NCBI GenBank assembly: GCA_911728455.2
Contig: OU452234.1
Coordinates: 12,938,838-13,002,837, forward strand
Source: Marthasterias glacialis
Taxonomy: Eukaryota; Echinodermata; Asteroidea; Forcipulatida; Asteriidae
DNA: 64,000 nucleotides
Direction: 5' to 3'
Numbering within the stretch: the stretch's first letter is position 1; every line of letters begins with the position of its first letter. A model generated the notes under the pieces. It did no database searches and was not told the DNA's origin. It worked only from the letters and a program-made list of their open reading frames with translations. Below, one piece after another: positions 38,966 through 53,900 of the stretch. The position numbers and the translations under genes were made by a program.

Positions 38966-41900
38966 GTAAATATATTTGGATCCCAAACCCCTTCACCACT
39001 TTCTAAAATTCCCTCAATAGACCTTATCACTGCCTATGCATCATCATCCTTTTTCCACAGTAAACTTACGCCCACCATGACCTCAGTGAGGGCGCTCTTG
39101 CATGGCGCTCTATGGCAGTGATAACATCACATGCGTTAAGGTCTATTTTAGATTACTCTGCAAGTGACAGATACAGACAGCTAAATTGTGTTGAGTGTCA
39201 TGCTTGATTGATTTACCTGCACAAGTAATCTGCCGTTCAGAGGAGAAGTTGTGGGGTATTCTGCAATTACATGTAGGCCTTGCCCCAGTTTTCTTCTTTT
39301 TTTTTGAACCAAATAACAATACAGAAAATTATACCTCCCAAAATTATGCTCAAATTGCCTTTTTGGTCACGGTCTAGACCCAGCAGTAACAGGGGCTCTG
39401 TACTCCTTTTTTGAGATTTTCACATCATCGGTCGTACTAGCGCCCCAACTTGAAACATATAGCAACTGGACCTGCCAGGTGGATTTAGAATGCCTCTGTT
39501 TAAAAAAATGCCTCAGACTCAACAGAATTGCTAGAAAATCGCTTACTGGCTTCTCAACATATCAAAGATAAAATAAAATGCACTTAATTGTACTCAAGAT
39601 CAATTTCTGTCCTTCAAATCGATGATTTTTTAGGCCAACTAAAAATGCAGTCGTTACGATCTGCATTTTTACTACTACGTGACATCAACTACTGTTCCCT
39701 AACAAAAAGGATTGCATGTTCGCTGATGCCCTGACTTGCATATTGTTTTGCGCAGTCAGCGCAGGATACCAGCTATGTAGAGCGCGTGCACGGCCAATCA
39801 TGACCAACGATAGAACTTCTATACAGTGTTGCATTGCATGTTGGCGTATGGGGACTGGTATCCTGTCTTGACAGCGCAAAACAATAAGCAAGCCAGGGCA
39901 TCAGCGAACACGCAATCCTTTTTGTAAATTTCGAGCCCCGATACATACAGTTGGTTCTGAGCTCTTTGGTTCCACAGAAAACCATAGAGTGGAGCTCAAC
40001 AATGTTAAAGAGGGATTCTGTTAAAGGCAGATAAACAATACACAAAGGAATACATAAGATGTCAAAAAAGCAAAGTATTGTCCAGCACAAATTTAACACC
40101 TTGCGCAGATTCAAACTTGACCGGAGCACGAAAATTTCACAAGGAAAAGTTTTTATATCGGACTGCCACCTTCTAAGGGATTTTTTTGATCTTTTAATGG
40201 ATGTTGGGCTTTAATTCCCCTCCCCCTTTTTTTTATATTCCTCTCGAAATTTGACTGTCAAGTCCAGTGGTCTTGTGTTTTACAATTGAATAATAATACA
40301 TGTACATGTACCTCATATGCAGGGCTCGAATTTTACACTGGACCACAGGCCCGAGGCCAGTGATTTTAACATCGGGCCAGTAAACTCAAGACTGGACATG
40401 TCCGGTGGTCTTGTATTTTTCAATTGAATACTAATACCTCACTGTGTAGTATCTTTAACAAAAAGAAACATGAAAAATGATGTGCAAAATGTTGACTTTG
40501 ACTCTGATCAATATCTTTCAATTCTGTATCAAAATGTACATGTACCTACCCACGAGACAAAAACGAGACAAAGCTTCTCTTAGTGCTTGTTCAAATAAAA
40601 ACAGTTTTCATTTTAAACTTTGTAGAAAGTTCTTTCTCATTATGATTCTGGTCTTGTAAAATAAATTCTGGTCCGGTAAAAATTTTGAGCTGCAAGCCCT
40701 ACGGTCTTGTGGAAGTTTGCCCCAAATTCTAGCCCTGAATATGTGTAAAAACTGTAACTAAACCAAACTGATGTTCAGAAGTTGACTTTGAGTCTGGTAA
40801 TCATAGATTATATTCTGTTGAGTGTCCAAGTACAAGTACATGTATACCTACCCATAAGACAAACGAGATATAAAAGCAGTTTAGTAGTCTTTTCTTATTT
40901 TGATTCTGGTCTTGCACAAGGATTCTGATCCAGTTAAAGTAATGAGCTGCAAGCCCTGGCGTCTCATGGATTTTCCTCCCAAATTCGAGCCCTATTCAAC
41001 CATGGAGGAAGGAAATTATTGAGACACAGAACGTGTACACACAATGAACGGATTACGAGTTAAAGTGTAGTGAAGATTATCTACTTTAACTCCGTCTGAG
41101 GTTGTTCATACTAAAGTTGGTCTAACTCAACTAAGACCGGTTCTGGTTTTGGCCTAACTCTTTTGCGTCTGAATGTAAAACAAGTTAGACCGGAACAGGT
41201 CTAAACCCCAAAACCTTAGACCGTCCAGTGGGATGGTCTACAGGTAAGTCTAATCCACTTTGGGTTTATCACGGCGTGTTGACCTGTAAATATACCGGAT
41301 GTTGAATATTGGGTCATGATGCTGTGTTGACCTCTTAAAACTGAAGGTGAACCCTATCTGGTTCAACTTTAGACTGTCTTGACTGCAAGGTTTTATTTTT
41401 TATGACAGCTTCCCTGCTGATCGTAAAAGTTAGACCGGTTCTGGTCTAACAGCAGTACTGTGTCTGAGCGTACGCCTACTGCCCTTGCCTTTTTTTTTTC
41501 AAATTCATTAACACACCATTTGAAACCATTCTCTGTTGAATGGTGAGATAATGTTTCAAATGGTGAAATAACTGTGCATTGTTGATTTCTCAAGCGGTTT
41601 TGAATGCTGATACATGTACCAAGCCTTGTTAGGATTGTTCCAAATTAAAATTAAAATGTTCACCCATTGTAGCCCTGTAATTGTATCAGACACAGAACAT
41701 GTGTACACACAATAAATGGATTAAGACTCTGAGCAGTTGTTTATCTAATAAACTTACTACCTTGGTCAGTCTAGCCCTGCTTTGAGTGATGATATTGTCG
41801 ATTGATAGATAAACAATGCCAGCTTTCAACAGGATTATCCCTCCTACATTCAGTGCACTTTGTTCAGAAACCCGTTCATTCCACGGAATTCCATACTTGT

Positions 41901-44900
41901 GGAATTTTGAAGAACATGTGTACTGCTTGTAGAACACAATGCAAATCCGACCAATACATTGTACCACAGCAAATTGTGGAATTTTGATGGCTTCCACTAC
42001 ATGTAAGTAAAACTATGGAATTTTGAAGAACATAAAAACCACATACAGTGTACATGTAGTCCCATGGCATCTGGAAAACAAGACACTGTGTGAGCATAGC
42101 AGGTCAGTTCCACATAATCCTGCAGTAACTGTTCAGTGTGGGACTTTGTTTATTTCGCTCTGGAACTTTGTGGTACTTGTGCACTACTCTTCAGAAGAAC
42201 ATGCAAAAGTTTGTGGAAAGCATGCAAATGCACCATGGATGTAAGGGGTAGGCAATTTTGTGGAAGTTTGTGGAACACATGCACAGGAGGGTTAATATTA
42301 TCAAAGTGAAGAAAGTGGGCCCTCAGGCCCCAAACAAGTGCTTTTCACAGGATATTGTAAGTCCAAACAACTTGGTGTGGTGTGACATCTACATGTACAT
42401 GTAGGAGAAGAGGATATTGGAGGAATTGATTTACGACCACATGCCAGCCAAATTGCCTATTTTAATACGAAAAAACGTTCATATTCACAAAATGGCAGCT
42501 TTAAACGTGCAAACAGTTAGGAGTGGTCTTGCAAGTTGAATTTGATCAGATCCATTTTTAGTACTTACTGTTGATATTAATATTATTGTCATAATTATTA
42601 TCCTTTGTTTTTTTGGATCACACCACTGACAATCTTACATATGTACGTGTACATGTACATTGTATGAGTGGACTTTTGATCTTGTTTGAGGTCCTTGTTC
42701 TGTGGTTTGAGGTATGTATCTTTTTGCAAGTGGACTATCCAACAGGTGCATTTTAATTTGTGCCCAGCAGTTTCTTTGTGTATTTTTCTCCTCATTTCCT
42801 CGTCTCCGTTATCATGATTATGCACAGACGATTTTATCGATTGTTTAGTATGCAGTGGAGTGTGGATAATACAGGGAAAACCTTTGGTATTGATAATAAT
42901 GAGGATTTAAAGAAAACAATTTTTTTTTTTTTAAGTCTGATTGTAATTTGGATTATGTAACTGGTGCTTTTGAACCAGGACCACCACCACCTGGAAAAGT
43001 TACAGGTCTGGGACGCTGTTGTTGTGAACAGTAGCGAGTTTTATGACCCTTGTCCCATTCATTCCATTGCTTAATGTTCCGTAAAAAAACAAAAACAAAA
43101 AAACCACAGGAAGTGAGTTCACAGACCAAAACAATTTGGTCCTAATGAAGAGGGGGGGGGGGGGGGCGCAGTGGTTGAAGTCAAGGACATGAAACAAAGT
43201 GAACCCCATGCTAGTGGATTGGAATCACTTCTCTTTATTTACTGTAATTGGCTGTCGGTAAGACAACTGACCAGCGACGGAGAGGTGAGAGAATGGCATC
43301 TAACCAAACCCGCTGCGTGGTGGTGCCTTCTCGAAAAACTGTTCAATTGTCTGGATAAATGTGTGCAACAATGTTATAAAGGCCAACTAAGATAATATGT
43401 GTGTTTCCTATAGTATTACACTGAGAAAAAAAAATAGGGTAAGTAGGAAGATACATTTTACTTTAGGGTAATATTTTGTTGCTCCAAAAATTAGGGTCGT
43501 CAGGAACTTTGAAAATGTTTTTGTCCTTGCGCGTTCATTTCATTTAATACACTAATAAAACATGTATGCAGTCTGACATCAGTATGCCAGTTGTAGTATT
43601 GTACACTGGTCTGTATAATCTCTACCCAGTATTTCTGTGTATATTATCCAAGTTAATAAACAAGAGATCAGCGTGTCTTCCTCCCAGTCAGCTAAGCCTG
43701 TGACGGGTACCCGACCATTTTTTCGGATACCTGGTTCCTTTTTCCTGATTCGATTACCCGAAAAAAAATCGGACGCATGTTTTTTCAAAGAAAAAAAATG
43801 TGTATGCAAATGTTGCGTCGGCGATTAAGGAAAAAAAGTTCACTAACACACTGTCCACTGAGTCCATTCAGGCATCGTAAGGTTTCACTCACTTTTCACG
43901 CCGCCGATGTCGGTCGTCTTTTATCTTGAGGAATAATCCAATTCAAAAGGGCTGCCTGTTATTGTATTTTTTGTTGCGGTAAATTTAGTCACGCTGCAAA
44001 TGGATGGTAGTTCAAGACAAGACGCCCGCCCATTGGCTCAAGTTGTCAAACATTGGCAGCTCGAAGTTGGCTGGTAGCCAATGAAAAGCATCTAAGCACG
44101 TGAAAGACTATGATTGGCATTATAAGGAAAATCCAGGTCAGCAAGAAATGGTTCACAGTTCACAGGTGGTTCAGACTGGCGCTGCAATGGATGGCCGTCT
44201 TATTTTGTTCTATGGCTATTTACAAAACCACGGCTTGATCTTGGGCTTGGGCTTAGGCTCTGTCAGTTATTTTGAAAACGTGTGTGATCCTTACGGGTAT
44301 TCAAACAGGCGGACGGAGCCCAAGCCGGAGCCCAAGCCCAAGCCGTGATTTCGTAAACAGCCTATGGCGGTACAGTGGGGCTGATTTAGTACTTGCTGGC
44401 TTCCTGACAGGTACACGGGTACCTGACCGGTTCTAAAATTACCCGTAGATGCACAGCCTTACTGAGTCAGCCCTTGGTTTGATTTACGCAATTATCGATT
44501 CATCCAGAGTTTCTTTTTTTTTTCAACACACCTCTGCACAGCAATCTCGAGATTGGGCAGCTCAATCTGCATATTGCTTATAACCTGGCCCTGGCCGTGT
44601 GTGTAACCACATGGCAGGCGGCGCAATTTCGAGAAGAGCAGCGCAATCACCAAACATCACTCCATAAAGAGGACACTTCAGCAGTGCAAACTTAATGCAA
44701 TCTCAAGATTGGGCAGCGCAATCGGCATATTGAGTATATCCTGGCCCTAGCTAGCCGTACGTGTGTAAAAATTGAAGGTATAACCATGTGACAGGCAGCG
44801 CAATGTAGAGAAGAGTAGGATTGCGCAATCATCAAACATCATCGCTCCACGCAGAGGACCTTTCTGCAGTGCAAACTCTAGTTTGGGCAGCGCAATCTTG

Positions 44901-47900
44901 AGATTGCATCTCAGTTACTTGTCTAATGCCACGTTACGCAAGCAGGGGCTTCGCTGACCTGCACGCATTAGGTTTTTAGCTCCGCTCAGTGTGTAGGCAC
45001 AGGCTGGTCAAATGTCAACAAGTACATTCTTGATTGGCAACGCTAGTTTGTGTATTAGTCACTGATAGAGGGCGCAACACTGACTAGCTCGGAGGGACTG
45101 GGCAAGTCTACAAATCTGGATCAAACTACCTGTCGTCTTGACAAGTTTGGCACAGCTGCCTGCCTTTTGCCAGGCAGATCAAAACGAGGCTCATTTGCAT
45201 AATTTGTATTAAGGCATTCACCTACAGGGTTTGTGTATCAGATGTGTATGGTACCTTCAGTACGTATTTAATGTTAACGTTCAAGAAACTTTCCACCATT
45301 CACATAGGGGAGACAGGGGAACAGTGTAGGCTGCTGTCTGCCCATCATTTGTCTGCATGCATTTCGTATTATGAATATTCAAATCACTGGCGGGTTCCAG
45401 TGCAAAAAGCACTCAAGACGTTCGTTTTGATCCAGATGTTTGTTTGATACAGATTTCTATTCTCCAGTGATTCGTATTGCGAATTCGTGTCGCGAAATCG
45501 TTGAGTACGTTAACAAAAGGAACGGCGCCAATCGAGACTAACCAACAACCGGCCGTCCGTCCATTGGTCCTAACGTGCGGTGGGGCCCAAGCGAAGATGT
45601 TGTTAAAAATAAAAATAGGCTATTTTTCAAATGTGAAAAAAACGTTTGCAAAGTGGGAAAATATATTTATAAAAACGTCAACCGTATGGTAATTTTTCAC
45701 AAATATAGGGAGTGGGATCGGGTTTATTTTATTTTATCTTATCTGTAGTAGTCATAAACCATTTTTATTTGGCCTAATGAGCCTTTACACTAGTAAAACT
45801 CTAGAGGTGTTTAAAAATTCTTACTCTTCTAGCTAGGCCCACTTGCCCTCAGGTGTCCTGATCCTTAATGTCACTTCACACCAACATGTTTAGATTAGAT
45901 AAGATTGGAATGCCTGACCCCAGTGACAAGCAGTTGTTATTTGGGCCAACCGTAGAGAGAGGGCCAACAGCCAAGTTAGTCCTTCCATAGAGCTACAATC
46001 TCAAACGCTTGATCTGGCGAGGTTCAGATCCTGCAAGGGCGATCAAAGGGCAATCAACAGCTAGTGTAAATGCAAGAGCGATCAGGATTTGATCCTCCTT
46101 TTTGATCCCCCTTCAATGCGGGATCAATGCGAGATCAGATCCCGCAAGGTGGATCAAAAAACAAGTGTAAACGCAAAGCAGATCCCGCAATTTGACCAGC
46201 TAATGGGTTGGAGAAATGTGAGGACTGACAAGTAAATTATTCATGAAAAATTGGAGATCAATGTTCTTGCACTTTCCTGCAGAAAAACAATGATTTAATA
46301 CACACTGCAGTTGTTGTTAACATATCCAGACCATTGTTATTTCTTACTTTGCAAGCGGTAGGCATCAGTTCAGTTGTAATACCCCAAATTCTAACGCGGT
46401 GCATATCTTCTTTGCCAAACAAGTAGCACCTCGTTTACACATCTTGCAGCAAGGGCGATCAAAGAAGGATCGTTGACGCGTTTACACTTGAATCTGATCT
46501 CGCATGGATCCTCCTTGATAAAATGGAAGTTCCGAACAGCTAGTGTGAAAGGTCAACTAAACAAGATGATTGATAATAAAACTTGCTAGTAAATTTTCAA
46601 GCAACTAAAAAGTTTCGCCGCACGGATCGGAACGTTCGAGTTTCCCCCTACGGTCGGAGCATAGAGATAGGACCGAGGCATTGCACACAGCCACAGTCTG
46701 CCATACAGCTCATAAATCTTGAAAAGGTTTTGAGCACACGTTAATTAAAATTAAATGAAAGTTAGTCCGGAAACAGAAATCGGTAAAAACTCTACTTATG
46801 CCGGTTGAAATGAACAATGTGCGTGCAGGAAATATGATGATGCATAGCAAGAACTGAAAAGGTATGCTTCATTCTTGAAAGGGTAAGGGCACCAAGGCAT
46901 TTTCTCCTTGGTAAAGGGCACCTCTAGGAGGAAATTGTAAATTTCTATCGGAACATTTCAGGGGCACCAAGGCAATAACCAGGGGCAACGGAGGCAATTG
47001 TATTAGGCCTGAGTTACTACATGTACCATGCGTGTGCAATCGCAGTGCGCAAATTTAACATGCATGCACAAACAATGTGTACAATTTGTTGCACGCTAAT
47101 TTGGCCTGTGCAAGTTTCAAATTTGCAAATCAAACTTAGAATTGTGCTTGACCTTGGGAGAGAAGCATTTGGGCACATGTAGAAACCTCACACAGAAAGT
47201 AGGTTGGAGACAATTTGTACAAATTCACCTTTTCTTTTAAAGTAATGCGGTCCGTGGTCCGTGCTCCCGTTGAACTGAGACAAAATAAGAGACAGCTGAA
47301 CAGAATTATTTTGTTACTCATTTACATGCACTGGAACCCGACACCCTATCCTCATGGTAGCGGCCAATCTGATGAAGTATCTCAAGCATTCGCAAACATA
47401 ATGTACCCTCCCAGAAAATGCTCCAATCATCATCATGCAAAACTAACTTTGTCATGTTTGTTCGAAAAACGGGAAAACAGGAAAATTGATCTGACTGCAG
47501 TGACACTGAGACCATGTCCCATGACTTTGAGGTCTGTGTACTAATGGCAGGCTTGATACGTCATGAAGGCAATTGCCTCCGTTGCCCCTGGTCATTGCCG
47601 TGGTGCCCTTGAAATGTTCCAATAGAAATTTACAATGTCTTCATAGAGGTGCCCTTTATCAAGAAGACAGTGCCTTGGTGCCCTTGCCCTTTCAAGAATG
47701 AAGCAATCAGGCATGTAATGGTTGTGATATTTACATGTGTGTTCCACTGGAGAGATGAAATTGATCGCATTTACCATTTCAGCTGTCAAAGCCCACTAAG
47801 TCCAGTCACTTTTACATTTAGTTAAGTTTTTCTGGCATTAATTTATTTTCATGCTACATGTAACTTGCTTACTGTGCTTACACTATGTCGGGTGGTGTTC

Positions 47901-50900
47901 CCGAACCATGATGGCTGGCCACTGTCTCGTGTCATGCATTGCGTCTTCTTCATTTATTCATTTTTGTTTTTTTGTTTTGTTCCCCATCAGATTTTCTGAT
48001 TACACTTTAATCTTGTTATTATTTTTATTAAATTGATTGATTGATCAAAAGACCGTTCCGGCTTTGGCAACAAGCCCCGCCCACACACATTAGTTTGTGT
48101 ACGTTAACGCTTTACGTGTGACCGAGTTTGACCGAGGTCACATGACCAAAAGGTGTGATCCAATTGGTTAGCGCGCACAGTTTGATTGACAGGCTGGAAC
48201 GGTCTATTACTCATTTGATTGGGTCATTTATCTTTTGGCTGGATAGTTAATTGATTGTTTAGTTAACTTAATGGATTAATTGCTAGTTTACTTTTGAATT
48301 ATTTTTTTAATTCATTAATTTGTTTTATCAGATTCATTTTGACACCTTGTTTACTCAGAGTATATTGTTATAATAATTTTACCGTTTCTTGTCATTGTTG
48401 GTGTTCCATTCAAGGATGGATTAATATGCTTTAGAGCAACAGTGACTATCCACCAAGTATTGATCCTGACCATCTTAGAATGGATTGTCTAGTGTTCTGT
48501 ATCCAAAATGTTTCTGTCTCACTGTCTTTCTTGAATTGTTTATGTCATTTTTAATCGTCTCTACTTATTCTGTTTACATAGTGTTCCTTTCATAAGATTT
48601 AATTTTTGAAATGCTTGTATGTTCCATCCTATTGTTTCGATTGTTTGAATATTGGCCGTATAAATAATAATAATAATAATGTAGAAAGAAGTTCCTTTCT
48701 CCATGGTTTAATAGGCCTGACGATAATGAACAATTCTGAGTCGGAAAATAAAATTACGTGAAAGAAAGCAGCCTTGCCACTCACCTGTCAAGTAGGAACG
48801 TAGCCAAGTCATCGTTTCTTTGTACTGCATGGCAAATTTGAAGGCACGCCACCTTTCATAAACTTGGCCAAGATAGTATGCGAGTTTTACTGAGATCTTT
48901 GTGACTCATTTACTCTGCCTTTTTTCCAGAAGGGGCCAAAACAGGGGATCTTCCCCGCTTGCAAAACCGAAACTTGATGGTGTATGCTCTTCTCGGGCTA
49001 GCGCGCAACAACAATATAAATAACGTGGTACAATACGATTGATAATAATAATAATAATTTAAAATTTTCTTTTGCGCCTTTTGCATATAAAATGATCAAA
49101 AGCGCATGACACAATTTAAAACACATATTTAGACTGCTGTAGAATACAATGCAATTCCACACAATACCACAGCAGATTGTGGAATTTTGAAGACCATGGG
49201 TGCGCGTCAGAAAAACCTAAAAAAAAAACTTCCTTAAAGTACCACAACAGATCACTATGGAATTTTGAAGAACATAGATTCCACATACATGTTCTGTAGT
49301 CCCATGGCTTCTGGAAAAATAAGACACTGTGTGAGCATAGCAGGCTAGTTCCACGTAATCCTGCAGTAATCTGTGGAACTCATCAGTGTGTGGGACTTAC
49401 ACATGTAGTTTATTTCACAGTGGACTTTGTGATACTTGTACACTACTCTCGTGAAGAACATGCAAAAGTTTGTGGAAAGCATGTACATGTAAATGCTGCA
49501 CTGATGTCAGGGGTAGGCAATTTTGTGGAAGTTTGTGGAACACATGCACAGGTTAAAGGGCCCATGAAGAGGTATTTTGTCACATTACATTTTTGTGGCT
49601 TAATATACGGTTTGAAATTAACAAAACATAGTATTGACTATTTTGATGTGTCTGTTATGCGTTAATACACTTTAATTGAGCCCCGAAAATGTGTGCCATT
49701 TGAATGCGCAGTGATTCGTGACGTAGACTGTGGTCAAACTTTTCAAAGACAGCTCTGGTGCCGAGTGGTCAACAATGCATTGTGTGTTATTGTCACACAC
49801 ATGGCCCTGGTCAGCTGTTCCACTGTCTACGTCACAGATTTTATGTTAATGAGGAAGGGTGGCCGGAGCGCGGCAACCCCCTGATTTTAGAAATCTTTAT
49901 TTCTACGATTAATACGCATATGTAAAAAATGTGAAAAAAGTAAAGATATACTATAATGGGCATACTTTATTTTTTTAACCAATAAAAACAAATAATTCAT
50001 GGGACCTTTAGGGACTCTATCTATTGGAAACTGAGTGCATCACAAAACTTAATTTGATCTTGGCGACCCTTTTTAAATTTACATGGAAGTTGTTTTCTTC
50101 ATACTATATTATATCATGTGTGTAGCACTGCAGGTAGAGGAAATATGTTCTCTTCCCAACATGTGCCATGTACAGAAAAATCAGCGTTAGCGCTAAGAAT
50201 ATTTGGAAAGTATGGTTTTTGGAAAAAATTGCTACTATATACAGATATGTTTTAATGTGGACAGCTTCTTACAAGTTTTCCTGTTGATTTGATGATTTAT
50301 ATATATTTTTTATTTGTTTTTTATTTTTAGGTCTGGAAGTTAGACTCTTCACGCAAACTGGTGACAGCATTGCAGAAAGGTTCGTCATGGATGAGTTTGC
50401 TGTGCGAAGGCAAGGTGGCAGTCCGTCATCCACAGGAGCAAGGAATCACTCAGCGAGGGCCTATGCGCCAACTACACTCTCCGTCGGCAGCAGGGAGAAT
50501 CTCTACATCAGTAATGCTGTCTCTCTTGGTCAGTTCTGGATCCAGAAGGCTAGCATCAATGATAGTCTGGAACAGCTTATGGAGACAATCAGCCAAGAGT
50601 ACGATTATCTGGGATCCACTGAGAAGGCAGTGGGAGCTGTCGAAGTTGGTACTCCTTGTATTGCCAAGTTTTCAGAAGATGAGTCAAACTACCGAGCAGT
50701 AGTGACAGAGATGCAGGGGCCTAACCAGTGTACAGTCCAGTTTGTAGATTTTGGCAACTCTGAGCTCACCCATACAGCCAGTTTGAAAATGATCACTGAC
50801 GACTTGATGAAGCAACCGTCCTTCGCTGTGGAGTGCTTACTGAGCGGGGTCGATTCAGCTTCTTGCTCTCCTAAGGCTATCGATCGATTCGGGGAATTGA

Positions 50901-53900
50901 CAACTGACAAAGAGCTCTGTGGTAAGGTGGTTGGGATGAGTGGGAACGTTTGCTGCATGTTGCTGATAGATCCCAAAGGTCAAGAGAATGCGGATATCGT
51001 CAGTGTGCTTGTAAAAGAAGGTCTTGTATCACGGGGTGCTGGGAATTTTCCAGGAGGGACCTCAAAGATGTCCGCGGCTTGCAATGGCGGAGGAAGTGGA
51101 GATGCTGCTGCTTTTAAGTCCTACTCGTCTCCATCGATCAGCCGTGGCTCCAAGAAAGTCATCCAGATCATTGCCGTCAGAGGTGTGGATGACTTCTCCT
51201 GTCAACTGATGGAAGATGCCACTGCCTTTAATACAATGATGGATAACCTCCAGACTGAATATTCCAACCTACCGCCTCACAAGAACACCGTCAAGTCACC
51301 ACAGATTGGCCAGTCCTGTTGCGTGAAGTACATAGAAGATGACTGTTGGTACAGGGCCTGCGTGAAATCCATCCAGGGAAACAAGGTCGAAGTTCATTAC
51401 GTTGACTATGGCAATGGTGAGGTTGTTGACGCAGGCCAGCTCAAGCTGTTGAAGCCAGAATATTTAGTGCTGCCATCTCAGTGTATTGAGTGCAGTCTAG
51501 ATGGTGTGCCTTCTCTTCAAGGATTTGATGCACAGAAAGCTGTTGACTGGCTTGATGGACACACTGAAGAAAATCTAACAGCTTCAGTTACTGGGGTTCA
51601 GAATGGCAGATTTGCAGTCATCTTAAAGGCAGATAATACCGGAGTAGTCTTGAACCAAGAAATCAAGAAAATCTTGCCGCTCCAAAAGACGTTGTTGTCA
51701 CCACCAAGAGCCAAAGTTTCTCAGACCGCGCAGCGCTCTCCACCGAGGAGCGAGCCACTGAGTCCCAAGGGGGCTACCCCATCTGATTTCAGCGTCTGGA
51801 AGGAAGTGAAATTGGGTGCCAAGGAGACCACTGTGTACGTGTCCCATGTGGAAGATGCCAGTAAGTTCTTCTGTCAGTTAGTTTCACAAGAGGGGCAACT
51901 TAATTTACTTATGGACAAAGTTCACACTGTGTGTATCGAGTCCAAGCTGAAACCCCTAATACACGGCTGTGTGGGAATGGCATGTGTAGCTCAGTTCTCT
52001 GAAGACAGCAGCTGGTATCGTGGTGTCATCAAGGACAAAAAGCCAGGTTTCTACAGGGTTTGCTTTGTAGATTACGGCAATGAAGAAGATGTCCCCCTGG
52101 ACAAGGTTCGAAAGATCAGGGCTGATCTGATGGTGCTTCCCCAACAAGCAGTCTGCTGTTGTCTGAGTGGCTGGGATGCAGCATGGAAAGAAGGAAAAGC
52201 TGCTGAGCGTTTCAAGAGTCTGGCAGCAGAGGTTGAGAGCTTCCAACTGACGGTACGGGAATCCAAGGGGATTTCTGTTGTCCAGCTCAAGTGGCAGGGT
52301 AAAGATATGCTGCAAGAGCTCAAAAAGATCCGAGCCAACAACCCAAAAGAAACTAAACCACCGAAAGAGGCCACACCTCCTAGACGGAAGGAAATGCCTG
52401 TTGCCACTACACCGCCGTTCAAACTTGCATCTGCTGCTGAAAGTGTTAAAGCCGGTAAAACTGCCCTGATAGCTGCAAGTGTAGTGAAAGGCCCGACCAA
52501 GCTTTTCTGCCAGCTGTGTTCAACATACGACCAGCTCCAGCAGCTCTGTGCAGAGATGAACAAGTTCTATGCATCCCCAGGCTCTAACAAGGAGGTTCTA
52601 AGCGAAGTTATTCCTGGGGCATTCTGTGCCGTCCAGTCATCTTCCGACGGGGTGTGGTATCGTGCTAAGATACTTCACACTAAAAGTCCTGGCAAGGTAA
52701 AGGTGAAATTTGTTGACTTTGGAGACACAGATGTTTTGCCAGCAGAATCTTTGCGTAATCTTCTTCCAAAGTTCAGATCTCTTCCCACCCAGGCCATCAA
52801 GTGCAGCATGGCAGGAATATCGAAGAAGTTCCAGGAAATGCTTTTGGATCAAGAGGTAACAGTCATGGTGAAGACGAAAAATGATGGGAAGCTAGAGATT
52901 GAGTATCAGGATGATGTCATGCGTGCCAAGGTAATAAAAGCGTTTGGAGGTTCGAGTCAACCTGCGCATGCCAAGGCTGCCGTAGAAGCCCAGGGAGGTG
53001 GTTCATCAACTTCAGCGCCGACAAGCTACATCAAGCAGGGAGCTCTTGGAGGGACAGAAACTGAAGTGTACATCACTCACGTTGACAATCTGCAGTCGTT
53101 CTACGTTCAGCTCAGCAGTAGAAGTGATGAAACTGACGTTCTGCAGCAAAAACTCAAAACGAGTTATGGCAACAGTGCCTCCGGTGCGCTTTCACCAGTC
53201 CAAGTCGGGACTCTCTGCTGTGCTAAGTTCTCTGAAGACGGAGATTGGTATCGTGCTGTAGTGACAGGGCAGCCTAGCCCCGGCAAGGTCATCGTTAGGT
53301 TTGTAGACTTTGGAAACAGTGAGGAGCAAGCTGCATCAGCACTCAGGCCGCTTAAGAATGAGTTCACTCAAGAGATCATAGCCGCAATAGAGTGCAGAAT
53401 CAAAGGATCATCCTCGACAAGTTCAGCTGTTGCAGATGAATTCCTCAATTTAACTATCGACAAAGGTTTGAGGTGCAAGTTCTACGGTGAGGAGGAACCG
53501 TATCAAGTAGACTTTCCCGAGCTGCAAGCAGAGTTGAAGAAATTGCAGGCTGCAGACACACAGAATTCTCAAGTGTCGGCAAAGGAGTTCTCTGTTCTGA
53601 AAGGCATTACGATTGGATCCAAAGAGGAAGTATACATTGCCTCCGTCACGAGTCCTGCATCGTTTTGGTGCCAACTCACCCGATTTGAAGAAACCTTGAA
53701 CAACCTGATGGATTCAATAGATGCACACTATAGCTCCCTGTCACCTGGGGAAGAACAACTGACTGCGCCAACAGTCGGCGCTCCCTGCGTTGCACAGTTT
53801 TCTGAAGATGAAGGCTGGTATAGAGCGCAGATCACCGAAGTCCACCCTGATACATGCACTGTAACTTTTATCGACTACGGAAACACAGACGACGTCTCCA

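Larger units (their letters stand above)
38966..50330 (+). other. Intron 1 of the multi-Tudor gene (11,365 bp)
   Basis: No additional in-frame exon is recognised. Contents include MITE P (39016-39147), a long-armed MITE (39705-39925), repeat M (40322-40980), repeat L copies (41875-42285 and 49160-49555), a poly-G tract (43152-43168), a nested MITE (43695-44462 with 44214-44362), a 170-bp tandem duplication (44540-44890), GATC-rich repeats (46010-46560), inverted repeat J copies (46860-47025 and 47558-47725), a MITE (48050-48209) and element F (49557-50007). Stretches 42290-43150, 44900-46000 and 48210-49150 show only low-complexity DNA to me. Confidence 0.7.

Noticed and set aside
43152-43168. 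Poly-G run as a G-quadruplex regulatory site
   Set aside because: It is a simple homopolymer next to no gene signal, so it gives no basis for a functional claim.
49160-50330. Extra Tudor exon just before exon 2
   Set aside because: The interval is repeat L and element F. The exon 1 to exon 2 join already gives a continuous extended Tudor unit.
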